From a virus: DNA of 41,413 nt. Under the pieces are notes generated by a model. The model was not told the DNA's origin and ran no database searches. It saw only the letters and a program-made list of their open reading frames with translations. Position 1 is the first letter of the stretch, and each line of letters opens with the position of its first letter. The stretch covers positions 1 through 41,413 of the IMG/VR virus record IMGVR_UViG_3300021432_000021; one strand, written 5' to 3'. Both the position numbers and the translations under genes were made by a program. Below, piece by piece: positions 16,503 to 23,436 of the stretch.

Positions 16503-16665
16503 GCTGAGCGATGGCCAACTAGGCGTGAAAGCAGTGGCGTTGCGATACGCGAAGGACGAGGCGTACCAGCGGATGATCGACGCGAAGCGCAGGTATGAGC
16601 TGACCGTGGCCGACCTGGCGGAGATCGAACGGGAACAGAAGCGGAGGCAGTACCTCCATGGCTGA
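16489..16665 (+). CDS. Small basic helical protein (58 aa)
   Basis: ATG 16489 overlaps the previous gene by 14 bp, and the stop at 16663-16665 overlaps the next start at 16658. It encodes MNPRELSDGQLGVK, then a charged helix (YQRMIDAKRRYELTVADLAE) and a KRR basic end. Coding bias and coupled spacing support it. Function unknown. Confidence 0.6.
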   Translation: MNPRELSDGQLGVKAVALRYAKDEAYQRMIDAKRRYELTVADLAEIEREQKRRQYLHG

Positions 16666-17041
16666 CATCTACCGGCCGCCTGTGACACCGGCCGAGATCG
16701 AGCTGCGGCTGATCGAGTTCATGAAAGCCAACTCGTCCGCGTACGAGTGGCTGGAGAAGTCCGAGTTGGAGATCGCAAAGCTTGAGGTGGCGTACGAGGT
16801 CGCCAAGGCGAAGGGCTACATCGACTGCGACGGCCTCACCAACCTGGAGGGCAAGCCGTGGACCGTGGACCGCGTGAAGGCGCAGGTCACCAGCGACACG
16901 GCCGAGCAGGCGCTGGCCCTGCGTATCGCAGAGGCCAACTTGAAGGCGGCTAAAAGTCGGTGCAAGCGAATCGAGAATGACCTGGAAGCCCTGCGCTCCC
17001 TGTCCGCGTCCATTCGCAACTCCCTCAGTCTTGGAGGCTGA
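16658..17041 (+). CDS. Hypothetical coiled-coil early protein
   Basis: The 127-residue protein has two long helical segments (residues about 12-52 and 76-122) separated by a short GLTNLEGKPWTVDRVKAQV stretch. Heptad-like spacing suggests a coiled-coil dimer. GGAGGCAG precedes ATG 16658. It lies between the annealase and nuclease genes. No family recognised with confidence. Confidence 0.65.
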   Translation: MADIYRPPVTPAEIELRLIEFMKANSSAYEWLEKSELEIAKLEVAYEVAKAKGYIDCDGLTNLEGKPWTVDRVKAQVTSDTAEQALALRIAEANLKAAKSRCKRIENDLEALRSLSASIRNSLSLGG

Positions 17042-17046
17042 ACCGT

Positions 17047-17133
17047 ATGCGTTTCTACAAGGCTATCCGCATGGACGGCACGGACTTCCGTACCGGCACC
17101 GTGGACTACGCGGCCCTGTCGGTGATGGGGTGA
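17047..17133 (+). CDS. Micro-ORF of 28 residues upstream of the nuclease
   Basis: ATG 17047 to TGA 17131-17133 encodes MRFYKAIRMDGTDFRTGTVD plus eight residues. CTTGGAGGCTG upstream supplies a ribosome site, and the stop overlaps the next ATG (TGATG). The ribosome site and coupling argue that it is translated and may be needed to start the nuclease gene. Confidence 0.5.
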   Translation: MRFYKAIRMDGTDFRTGTVDYAALSVMG

Positions 17134-18005
17134 TGCACCCCGCAGCACGTGAGCTGATGGACGCCTGGATCGCCAAGGACGACGCCAGGCCGCGCAGTTC
17201 GTCCGGCGTCGGGTTCTCCTCGCTGATGGGCTGCCGCCGCCGTGTGTTCTACGACCTGGAACATGCCGAGAAGATCAACCCGAACGTGCTGCGGCTGCCG
17301 TCCCTGATGGGCACGGCCATCCACGGCGACGTGGAGAGCCTGCGCCTGCCCGGGGCTACCGAGGTCGAGGTGGAGGCCGAGGGCCTGATCGGACATGTGG
17401 ACCGCTACAACGACGGCACCGTGACCGACTGGAAGACCACGAAGCTCAAGAGCCTGGCCTGGATTCGCCAGCACGGCCCGTCCATGCAGCAGCAGGCGCA
17501 GGTGCACACGTACGGCCTGGCCATCCTGCAACTGGGCGAGCCCGTGGTGCAGGTGCGCCTGGTCTACATCCCCCGCGACGGCACCGAGGAGGACATCTAC
17601 GTATGGGAAGCGCCGCTGGACGTGGACCTGGCCCGGCAGGCTCTGGCGTGGCTGGAGGAGATCAAGCGCGCGGCCGACAACGACATGATCCCCATGCCGG
17701 AGAAGCACGCCTCGTTCTGCGTAAGCTACTGCCCGTTCTACGGGCCCGGCCAGTGCGAAGGGCTGGAAAATCCCGGCGCGGATGATCCGGAGTCCATGAT
17801 GGACGATCCGTGGCGCGCGGGGGAGATACGCGAAGCCGCTGAGAGCCTGCTGTCGGCTTCGGGAGCAGTGGACGGGGCCATGGAGCGCAGGGATGCCGCC
17901 AGGGCCGCCCTGGAGGGCGTAGCCGGTCGATTCGGCCCCTTCCTGATCTCACAGCGCCGGACATCCTCCGGCAGCTACTACCCGGTCGTGAAAAGGATCA
18001 AGTGA
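17133..18005 (+). CDS. Cas4/RecB-like PD-(D/E)XK exonuclease with Fe-S cysteines
   Basis: The 290-residue protein starts at the ATG of a TGATG overlap. Nuclease motifs: H64 in MGTAIHGDVE, D90 in GHVDR, D99-W100-K101 in TDWKTTK, and the QQQAQVHTYG helix at about 119-128. Four cysteines (C34, and C196/C200/C208 in FCVSYCPFYGPGQC) match the iron-sulfur cluster of Cas4/AddB-type enzymes. It probably makes ssDNA for the Erf-like annealase, the two forming a phage recombination pair. There is no CRISPR array or other Cas gene nearby, so a CRISPR role is unlikely. Confidence 0.8.
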   Translation: MHPAARELMDAWIAKDDARPRSSSGVGFSSLMGCRRRVFYDLEHAEKINPNVLRLPSLMGTAIHGDVESLRLPGATEVEVEAEGLIGHVDRYNDGTVTDWKTTKLKSLAWIRQHGPSMQQQAQVHTYGLAILQLGEPVVQVRLVYIPRDGTEEDIYVWEAPLDVDLARQALAWLEEIKRAADNDMIPMPEKHASFCVSYCPFYGPGQCEGLENPGADDPESMMDDPWRAGEIREAAESLLSASGAVDGAMERRDAARAALEGVAGRFGPFLISQRRTSSGSYYPVVKRIK

Positions 18006-18232
18006 TGGGATACAAACGGAGGTACGAGGCCCGCGTCAGATCCAAGGCCGCCTTGCAGGCCCAGAGGGATTTGAACGGCGGGAGACATCCGCAGTTCGCC
18101 CGGACTATACGCGGCCCGAAGGCGCTGCGGCCCGTGGACGACGGCCACAAGCACCTGCTCTACGAGCCCGGCCGCCTGGGCTACCTGGTGTGCTCGCTGT
18201 GCATGTACTCCTGCCCGCTGGAGGAGTCATGA
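18005..18232 (+). CDS. Small basic protein with CxxC
   Basis: The 75-residue protein starts at ATG 18005, overlapping the nuclease stop; GTG 18002 is an alternative. The N-terminus is Arg/Lys-rich, the middle holds DDGHKHLLYEPGRLGYLVC, and the end has CSLCMYSCPLEE. It could bind nucleic acid through a partial zinc site. No family recognised. Confidence 0.6.
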   Translation: MGYKRRYEARVRSKAALQAQRDLNGGRHPQFARTIRGPKALRPVDDGHKHLLYEPGRLGYLVCSLCMYSCPLEES

Positions 18233-18723
18233 ATCCGGGGCATTTCCAGCACGGCGGCTACAAGCCGGTGCGCATCTGGGGCGGCAACACCATCAGCGAG
18301 CTGGCGGACATGTACGACATGCCCAAGCGCACCGTGGAGAGCTACTACAAGGCGCACAGCACCGAGGACCCGCACAGCCTGCTCCCGTCCAGTCGCATAG
18401 CCATGCGCATCAGGGAGCGGCGGGACGCGCTGGCGCTGCGGTACTGGACGGCGCGGGCGGCGAAGGAGATCCGCGAGATGCGCTGCGGCTGGGAAGGACC
18501 GTGCCAGGGCAAGACCGAGCTGTTCTTCTCGTCGGCCCCCTCGGACGAGGAGGAGGCCCGCAAGATGTGCGCCGACTGCCCGTTCGCCATGGAGTGCCTG
18601 GACCTGGCTCTGCGCCAGCAGGAGGAGCACGGCATCTGGGGCGGCAGCACCCCATACGAGCGGGCGTACATCCTGCGCAAGGACGAGATCCGGCCGCGCT
18701 GGACCAAGGGAGTTCGGATATGA
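18229..18723 (+). CDS. whiB: WhiB-family [4Fe-4S] regulator with an N-terminal HTH-like extension
   Basis: Start at ATG 18229 (ATGA overlap), 164 residues. The C-terminal half has the Wbl cluster ligands C92, C114, C117 and C123 (CADCPFAMEC) followed by the G(I/V)WGG turn (135-139) and basic residues. WhiB proteins bind the primary sigma factor and reprogramme host transcription; phage copies are known from mycobacteriophages. Residues about 20-42 (NTISELADMYDMPKRTVESYY) read like a helix-turn-helix, which ordinary Wbl proteins of 80-110 residues lack. Confidence 0.88.
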   Translation: MNPGHFQHGGYKPVRIWGGNTISELADMYDMPKRTVESYYKAHSTEDPHSLLPSSRIAMRIRERRDALALRYWTARAAKEIREMRCGWEGPCQGKTELFFSSAPSDEEEARKMCADCPFAMECLDLALRQQEEHGIWGGSTPYERAYILRKDEIRPRWTKGVRI

Positions 18724-18971
18724 GCATCGCAGCTACGGCGTGGGCCTGGGATCAGGCTCAAATCTCAACAGTGGACAAGTTCGTCTTGGTCGCCATGGCG
18801 GACGGCGGCGAGGGTGTCGTGGGGCCCTGGCCATCCGAGGAGACAGTTGCCTATGCCACTCAGCTCACCGTGCGAGAGGTACGGGACGCAGTAGAGCGCC
18901 TCTGGAAGACGGGCCGCCTCGCTTGTATGCAGCAGGCGGTGCACGGGGGGGTGGGTTCTCATGTCGGTTGA
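18720..18971 (+). CDS. Winged-helix/HTH domain protein, short paralogue of the initiator
   Basis: The start is placed at ATG 18720 (ATGA overlap with whiB), 83 residues. The layout MSIAATAWAWDQAQISTVDKFVLVAMAD, WPSEETVAYATQLTVREVRDAVERLWKTGRL is the same winged-helix pattern as in the first 75 residues of the next gene. It looks like a free-standing copy of the initiator's DNA-binding domain and could bind the same iterons as a regulator. It overlaps the next start by 11 bp. Confidence 0.65.
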   Translation: MSIAATAWAWDQAQISTVDKFVLVAMADGGEGVVGPWPSEETVAYATQLTVREVRDAVERLWKTGRLACMQQAVHGGVGSHVG

Positions 18972-19614
18972 GGCAAGCCGCTGGGCATGGTCCATCAAAG
19001 GACTCGACCTCAAGCAGAAGATGACGCTCATCGCCCTGGCTGACTGCTGCCGGTCTGCGGATGGCACGCAATCATGCTGGCCCTCCATTGATCACTTGGT
19101 CGGCATGACGGAGCTCTCTAGGGCGTCCGTCTTCCGAGCCATCAAGGCGCTCGAAAAGCTTAATCTGATCAAGGTAGAGCGTCGCCGGAACAGGTCCAGC
19201 GTCTACCATCTGAGGTCTCATAGGGAGACCCTAGGGGTCTCACAGGGAGACCTCCTGAGGTCTCACAGGGAGACTAAGGGGTCTCACGCTGAGACCCAGA
19301 ACCATAAAGGAACCAGAAAGGAACCAGAAAGGACGGGTTCGCTGTCGCGAACGCAGCAGGCCGACAAGATCGCTAAGGCGTACTGCGACCGCTCCGGCCC
19401 GCTGGCCAGCTTTCACCCCGCACGCGATTCGATCACCAGGGCGCTGCGTGCCGGATACTCCGCCGAGGAGATCGAGCTGGCGATCAAGGATGTTGAGCAC
19501 AGCGCCTGGGCGCTCACGGTCAACACGCTCCGGACGGCCCTGGAGCGGCGCAAGAGCACCGATTACGACGCCCTGTTCGACGCGAACGGAATGCTCAAGG
19601 CGGACGAGCCATGA
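18961..19614 (+). CDS. Replication initiator, lambda-O-like / DnaD-like winged-helix protein
   Basis: The 217-residue protein starts at ATG 18961. Residues 1-82 form a winged-helix domain (RWAWSIKGLDLKQKMTLIAL, CWPSIDHLVGMTELSRASVF, LEKLNLIKVERRR). Residues about 84-125 are a low-complexity, repeated linker (RSHRET repeats) encoded by four DNA iterons. Residues about 130-215 form a helical C-terminal domain (DSITRALRAGYSAEEIELAI). As in lambda O, DNA-binding head, in-gene origin and C-terminal interaction domain follow in order. It would recruit the helicase loader or host helicase. Confidence 0.7.
   Translation: MSVEASRWAWSIKGLDLKQKMTLIALADCCRSADGTQSCWPSIDHLVGMTELSRASVFRAIKALEKLNLIKVERRRNRSSVYHLRSHRETLGVSQGDLLRSHRETKGSHAETQNHKGTRKEPERTGSLSRTQQADKIAKAYCDRSGPLASFHPARDSITRALRAGYSAEEIELAIKDVEHSAWALTVNTLRTALERRKSTDYDALFDANGMLKADEP
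19214..19296 (+). repeat. ori: Four 17-bp iterons inside the initiator gene (probable replication origin)
   Basis: Each iteron is an inverted repeat of the form GGTCTCA-n3-TGAGACC: copies at 19214-19230, 19236-19252, 19259-19275 (last base T) and 19280-19296. Start-to-start spacing is 22, 23 and 21 bp, about two helical turns. Number, size, spacing and location in the linker region of the initiator gene all match the arrangement of the lambda origin. Confidence 0.7.
19297..19333 (+). repeat. Purine-rich direct repeats next to the iterons (candidate unwinding element)
   Basis: AAAGGAACCAG occurs at 19306-19316 and 19317-19327, followed by AAAGG. The stretch is noticeably A-rich and almost free of T within a G+C-rich genome. 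In lambda the iterons are followed by an A+T-rich, strand-biased segment where DNA opens; this is the equivalent position. Confidence 0.5.
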
Positions 19615-20195
19615 ACGACCGTGAGTGGGCCGAGGTCATCGGGCTGATCTACGACGGCGACTCCCGCAACGCGCCCGACCAACAGGAGATGGCCCGACTG
19701 ATCGCATCCTGGCGCACCCACTGCGGCGTGGGGGTCAAGGATCTGGCGGAGGCGAAGGCACGGATCACGGAGTACTACGGCAAGGGCGGCAGGTTCATGA
19801 AGCCGTACGACCTGGCCCGCCGCTCCCGTATTCCGGCCGACCAGGGAACGCGGCAGGCAGTGGACCGGGCCTGTCCGTGGCCGGAATGCTCCTGCACCCA
19901 CACGTACCCCTGCCGTAACGGCTGGATGGAGGTCGACTCCGACGGCTTCCGTCCCGGCGAGCTGGCGCGCGGCTCACAATTGCGCCGAGAAGCGGCTCAG
20001 CGGGGCCTCTCGCCGCTTGAGGCGCTGAGGTGGGCCGGGAACATCCTCATCAACGAGTTCGGCCAGCCACCGGCCGCTGGTGCCCTCGCGGCACCCTGCC
20101 CCCGGTGCCGGGGTGAGCAGGCGGGGATTCTCGAGGAGACCGGCGTGTCCCGCGATTGCCGGGCGCACCAGTTGCGCAAGAGGGGGCGGCGATGA
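19611..20195 (+). CDS. Hypothetical early protein, possible helicase loader with zinc motifs
   Basis: The 194-residue protein overlaps the initiator stop (ATGA). Residues 1-75 (REWAEVIGLIYD, MARLIASWRTHCGVGVKDLAEAKARITEYYGKGGRFMKPYDL) resemble in layout small phage helicase loaders of the G39P type. Residues about 88-104 form a Cys cluster (CPWPECSCTHTYPCRNGW), and a second pair, CPRC, lies near residue 164. Position directly after the O-like gene is where phages carry loaders. The loader idea is inference; the zinc clusters are seen. Confidence 0.6.
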   Translation: MNDREWAEVIGLIYDGDSRNAPDQQEMARLIASWRTHCGVGVKDLAEAKARITEYYGKGGRFMKPYDLARRSRIPADQGTRQAVDRACPWPECSCTHTYPCRNGWMEVDSDGFRPGELARGSQLRREAAQRGLSPLEALRWAGNILINEFGQPPAAGALAAPCPRCRGEQAGILEETGVSRDCRAHQLRKRGRR

Positions 20196-20449
20196 CAATG
20201 CTCATTCCGCGACAGCGCGAGCAGGGGGAGATGGTAGGTGTGCCCGTACACCGTTTTCGCGTCCGGCGCAGGGGCGACCCGCCTTGGTCCGACGTGGCCT
20301 GGCGCACCTACTGTGAATCCTGCAAAGAGCACTGGCGGTCCGAGGACGGCAGCCAGCAGGGCTTCGCGGACACCATGGCGGCGATCTCGCTGCACCGTCG
20401 TACGGGAGGCTGGCCGCCCCAGCCGTGGCATCTCAGGGAGACAGGTTGA
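20192..20449 (+). CDS. Small zinc-knuckle-like protein
   Basis: The start is placed at ATG 20192 (ATGA overlap), 85 residues. The pattern WRTYCESCKEHWRSEDGSQ ... AAISLHRR supplies two Cys and a His that could hold one metal ion. Flanking sequence is Arg-rich. Unknown role in the early operon. Confidence 0.6.
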   Translation: MTMLIPRQREQGEMVGVPVHRFRVRRRGDPPWSDVAWRTYCESCKEHWRSEDGSQQGFADTMAAISLHRRTGGWPPQPWHLRETG

Positions 20450-20676
20450 AGACTCAGAAGTTTCACATCAGCAAGTCGCGCCGGTTCGGCTACTGGGAAG
20501 TGCGTGCTCCGGCGTTCGGGTTCGTGGACATGGACTCGCGGATCTTCCCCACCTGGAGCGTGGCCATCGCCTGGGTGCAGGACCGCATGTGGGTGATGGA
20601 CCAGCAGCGCAGCACCGCCTCCACCACGGGTTATGAGACCTGGGCTCCCCGTGCGCTGGGCCGAAGGCGGATGTGA
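20446..20676 (+). CDS. Small hypothetical early protein
   Basis: TTG 20446 overlaps the previous TGA (TTGA) and is preceded by GGGAGACAG; 76 residues. An in-frame ATG at 20425 would overlap more. The sequence is Trp/Arg-rich (SRRFGYWEVRAPAFGFVDMD, WSVAIAWVQDRMWVMD) with beta-strand character. No family recognised. Confidence 0.6.
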   Translation: MKTQKFHISKSRRFGYWEVRAPAFGFVDMDSRIFPTWSVAIAWVQDRMWVMDQQRSTASTTGYETWAPRALGRRRM

Positions 20677-20677
20677 A

Positions 20678-21208
20678 GTGGACCCCGCCGTGGCCGCGAG
20701 TCAGGCGAGCGCCGATCTCACCGCGCTGGCCGGTGTGTACGGGGACCTGTACGAGGCGCTGATCACGACTCGCGGCCACGGGATCTCATCCGGCTCCGGC
20801 TTCAAAGGCCGTCCCCCGCTTGAGGTTCACGTGCTCGACGTGATTTTTAAGGTCGAGTGCCACAGTCGCTGGACTCTGGAGTGGGCAGCGGTTACGGTTG
20901 GACAGAAGTTCATTCCGTTCCGCCCCTGGTGGAACGGAGAGCCCAACCCGATGGTCCCCGAGGCGTTCCTGGAGACGGCGCAGCGCATGAGCGAAGCGGC
21001 AGTGAAAGAACCCAACGGCACCATCTGGGTGGCCGACGAGAGCGCACGCATACTTCACTCTGTTCACGGAGTCATCGGCCGGACCGATCCGGCCAGCGCG
21101 GCAGGCGATTGCCCGGCAGGCTGCGGCACCACCCTGGTCAGGATGGGAGCCCGAATCGCCTGCGCAGTATGCGACTTCACGACATTCGATGTAAGGAATA
21201 GGATATGA
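20678..21208 (+). CDS. Hypothetical early protein with C-terminal zinc ribbon
   Basis: The start is placed at GTG 20678 just after the previous stop, 176 residues. Residues about 1-120 are mixed alpha/beta without a recognised motif. The C-terminus CPAGCGTTLVRMGARIACAVC is a CxxxC/CxxC ribbon likely to bind zinc. The next gene begins within its stop. Confidence 0.65.
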   Translation: MDPAVAASQASADLTALAGVYGDLYEALITTRGHGISSGSGFKGRPPLEVHVLDVIFKVECHSRWTLEWAAVTVGQKFIPFRPWWNGEPNPMVPEAFLETAQRMSEAAVKEPNGTIWVADESARILHSVHGVIGRTDPASAAGDCPAGCGTTLVRMGARIACAVCDFTTFDVRNRI

Positions 21209-21372
21209 GCGTTTATCCGGCAGATCAGATCGAGGTCCGGGGGCAGGTGTTCCCGATCAGTGTTACCGACACTGGCTACTGGCTCGCGGACCTGGGCGAG
21301 CAGTACGGCGCGTGCGTGAGTTCGAGCGCGTACACGGGTTCGATCTCAAGGCCGCAGTTGAGAAGGCGCTGA
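21205..21372 (+). CDS. Small early protein with apparent -1 frameshift near its middle
   Basis: ATG 21205 (ATGA overlap) opens MSVYPADQIEVRGQVFPISV; the frame as written ends at 21372 with an unnatural Ser/Arg-rich tail. From about 21309 the -1 frame reads RVREFERVHGFDLKAAVEK and stops at 21378-21380, exactly overlapping the next GTG. One extra base near 21307-21309 would give a clean protein of about 58 residues. Programmed frameshift, disabled gene and sequencing error all remain possible. Confidence 0.55.
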   Translation: MSVYPADQIEVRGQVFPISVTDTGYWLADLGEQYGACVSSSAYTGSISRPQLRRR

Positions 21373-21379
21373 CCGAGTA

Positions 21380-21679
21380 GTGGCCTTCTTTCCCGACGAG
21401 TCCAAGTACGACGAGGTGATGGAGCGGTGTGGTGGCCAGTGCGAATGCACCGGAGAGTGCGGCCGGAGCCACCGCACAACCCGAGGGCGCTGTCCCAAGC
21501 TCAATGGGACAGCTTCTCGGCTCGCCTGCTGGTCCAGCAGGGCATCGCTAGTAGGCAAATGCGGCTCAACGGCCGGACAGCTCAAGATGCTCTGTCCCGG
21601 CTGCTGCCGAGCGACGGACCGGGCCGCACTACTGGCCTCACAATCCTTGACGACCCAAACCCCGGAAGGTCTGTTCTGA
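21380..21679 (+). CDS. HNH-like zinc protein that seems to lack the catalytic core
   Basis: The 99-residue protein starts at GTG 21380. ERCGGQCECTGECGRSH is the N-terminal zinc motif of a common actinophage HNH endonuclease, and LCPGCC resembles its second Cys pair. The central strand with the His-Asp/His catalytic residues expected between them is absent, replaced by Ser/Ala-rich sequence. It may be a decayed endonuclease or a zinc protein derived from one. Confidence 0.55.
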   Translation: MAFFPDESKYDEVMERCGGQCECTGECGRSHRTTRGRCPKLNGTASRLACWSSRASLVGKCGSTAGQLKMLCPGCCRATDRAALLASQSLTTQTPEGLF

Positions 21680-22116
21680 TGGACCGCAAGACCGAGAGCA
21701 CAAAGCTTTACAAGGTCGAGATGCTTTTTTATAGGGGAAGTTCCTGGAGCGACTGCTCCCAGAGAGAATGGGGGGAGCTGGATCAGGCCCGCGCGTGGCT
21801 GGACCACCATGAGCGGTCGTTGGCGGGGTCAATCCCGTTCGCCCACCGCATCGTCCTGGTCGAACGGCGTGTGATCACAGAGGAGACCCGCACCCCCGTT
21901 CCCGAGCCGGAGCCCAAGTGGGAGGCCGGGTGCGACTACAATTTTCGGGGGGATGGGGGTGCCGTCTGGGTAGGGGCTGTCGTCTACCACTGCGCCGCTG
22001 TGAGCGACCGCGACGAGGGCCTGCTGTGGTGGGTCAGCCCGATCGACACCAGCCTGTTGCACTGCGTCTGGATGCCAGCCACGTCCGCCAAATCCCACGT
22101 GAAGGTGGAGAAATGA
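21679..22116 (+). CDS. Hypothetical early protein
   Basis: The start is placed at ATG 21679 (TGATG overlap), 145 residues. The N-terminal half shows LYKVEMLFYRGSSW and AHRIVLVERRVITEE beta strands. A Pro/Glu linker at about 73-80 precedes a Trp/Val-rich C-terminal half (GGAVWVGAVVYHCAAV). No family recognised. Confidence 0.65.
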   Translation: MDRKTESTKLYKVEMLFYRGSSWSDCSQREWGELDQARAWLDHHERSLAGSIPFAHRIVLVERRVITEETRTPVPEPEPKWEAGCDYNFRGDGGAVWVGAVVYHCAAVSDRDEGLLWWVSPIDTSLLHCVWMPATSAKSHVKVEK

Positions 22117-22553
22117 GCAGAAAGAAGCATCTCCCCGTGGACCTGTTCGACCCGGAGACCCGCATCGTCACCACCTCGGACGGTACGTTCACCATGACGC
22201 AGATATGCCGTCGTGACACGGGCTGCGGCCCGTGGTACGTACTGGGCGAGGGTGTTGCGAAGCGTCGGCGCGGGGACGCGCGAAACTTCGGTCTGGCCGT
22301 CGATCTGACGACCATCAGGGCGCTGGAGGACATGGCGCACCGGTCACGGCTCAAGCTGTTCGAGTACGCGCCCGAGGCGATGGACATCAGCCCGGAGGCG
22401 GCCCAGAGTTTCCGCCGGGAGATCAGTGAGTCGAAGGCCGCATATGGTCGCGAGCAGGACGCCGCCACGGCCCGCTTCATGTCAGCCGTTATGGGCGTCG
22501 AGATGCCGACGCTGGAAGACCTACTGACCGAGACGGAGAAGGATGCGGAATGA
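22113..22553 (+). CDS. Hypothetical early protein
   Basis: ATG 22113 in an ATGA overlap, preceded by AAGGTGGAG; 146 residues. A short beta N-terminal region (VTTSDGTFTMTQICRRDTGCG) is followed by a mostly helical, acidic C-terminus ending in LEDLLTETEKDAE. No family recognised. It is cotranscribed with its neighbours through overlapping codons. Confidence 0.65.
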   Translation: MSRKKHLPVDLFDPETRIVTTSDGTFTMTQICRRDTGCGPWYVLGEGVAKRRRGDARNFGLAVDLTTIRALEDMAHRSRLKLFEYAPEAMDISPEAAQSFRREISESKAAYGREQDAATARFMSAVMGVEMPTLEDLLTETEKDAE

Positions 22554-23095
22554 GGGCTGACCTGAACCGCGAGCGCTGCCCCTTCTGCCTCCGGGACATG
22601 ACTGTCCTCACGTCCGGCAGGTTCTGTCGCCACAATGAGACGAGGCCCGTGCAGGCTAGGGACGGCTCACATGTCTGGAAAGTAAAGCCGGGCAGGCCGT
22701 GCTCAGGCAGCAAGATGACTCCAGCTTCTGCTCGCGAGTGGTACGAGCGCGACCCAGGCCAGGAATGGATGCTCACCTGCCCGGCCTGCGCCAGGCGCGT
22801 GCGCAAGCAGAAGAACGGCCTTGTGCCGATGCACCGCGCTGACGGGGTGATGTGCCCGGCGGTCGGCAGGGCACCTGAGGTCGCCTACCTGGACGCCATC
22901 ACGCGGGCGATACCGGATGGGCCGGTCGACGCGCCAAAAATTTCCCCGGATTTTCGGACCTTCAAGGTCAACATCCTCAACTCCGGGGCACTGGACGCGC
23001 TGACCCTCCGGTACATGCCCAGCCACGCGGCCATCACGGAGGTGACGCTGGACGTTACCAACCACACGCTCTCCGCACTTTGGGAGGAGTTTTGA
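22550..23095 (+). CDS. Hypothetical protein with two zinc-ribbon-like modules
   Basis: The 181-residue protein overlaps the previous stop (ATGA). Module 1: RCPFCLRDM ... CRHNETRP ... GRPCSGSK (residues about 9-54). Module 2: LTCPACARRV ... MHRADGVMCPAVG (about 75-106). This CPxC...H...CPG(S) layout recurs in small actinophage proteins and is likely to bind zinc. The C-terminal 75 residues lack cysteines. Role unknown. Confidence 0.65.
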   Translation: MRADLNRERCPFCLRDMTVLTSGRFCRHNETRPVQARDGSHVWKVKPGRPCSGSKMTPASAREWYERDPGQEWMLTCPACARRVRKQKNGLVPMHRADGVMCPAVGRAPEVAYLDAITRAIPDGPVDAPKISPDFRTFKVNILNSGALDALTLRYMPSHAAITEVTLDVTNHTLSALWEEF

Positions 23096-23436
23096 GCGCC
23101 GCCCCGGACTGGAGCAAGCTCAACCCGCCGCTGGAGGCCCGCGCCATGGGCTTCTGCGAGAAGTGCGGCACTGAGATGGTGTCCGGCGGTGATGTGCGGC
23201 ACCACCGCAAGCTTCGCTCGCAGGGTGGACGGCACACACTGGACAACCTGGTGCTGATCTGCCAGGCGTGCCACACGTGGATTCACGCCAATCCCGGTGA
23301 CGCCTACGCCCTGGGCTGGCTGGTCAACTCATGGAACGAGCCGCACGAAATTCCGATCATCCACTCGACTCACGGCAAGATCACGCTCTGCCCGTGGGGC
23401 GGCGTGCACAAGTTCATGGAGCTGGAAGATGACTAA
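23092..23436 (+). CDS. HNH endonuclease
   Basis: Start at TTG 23092 (TTGA overlap) with GGGAGGAG just upstream, 114 residues. The HNH motif is complete: C22-x2-C25, VRHHRKLRSQGG (His37/38), DNLVLIC with Asn52, and CQACHTWIH with Cys57/60 and His61/65. It would nick or cut DNA. In phages such small HNH proteins are either mobile or assist packaging and recombination. Its coupled position inside the early operon suggests a domesticated role rather than simple invasion. Confidence 0.85.
   Translation: MSAAPDWSKLNPPLEARAMGFCEKCGTEMVSGGDVRHHRKLRSQGGRHTLDNLVLICQACHTWIHANPGDAYALGWLVNSWNEPHEIPIIHSTHGKITLCPWGGVHKFMELEDD

Noticed and set aside
17133-18005. Cas4-like nuclease as part of a CRISPR system
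   Set aside because: No Cas1, Cas2 or effector gene and no regularly spaced repeats with spacers were found; the neighbouring Erf-like gene points to phage recombination.
19214-19296. CRISPR-like array at the repeated GGTCTC motifs
   Set aside because: The repeats are separated by only 4-6 bp, lie within a coding frame, and are themselves inverted repeats; they are iterons.
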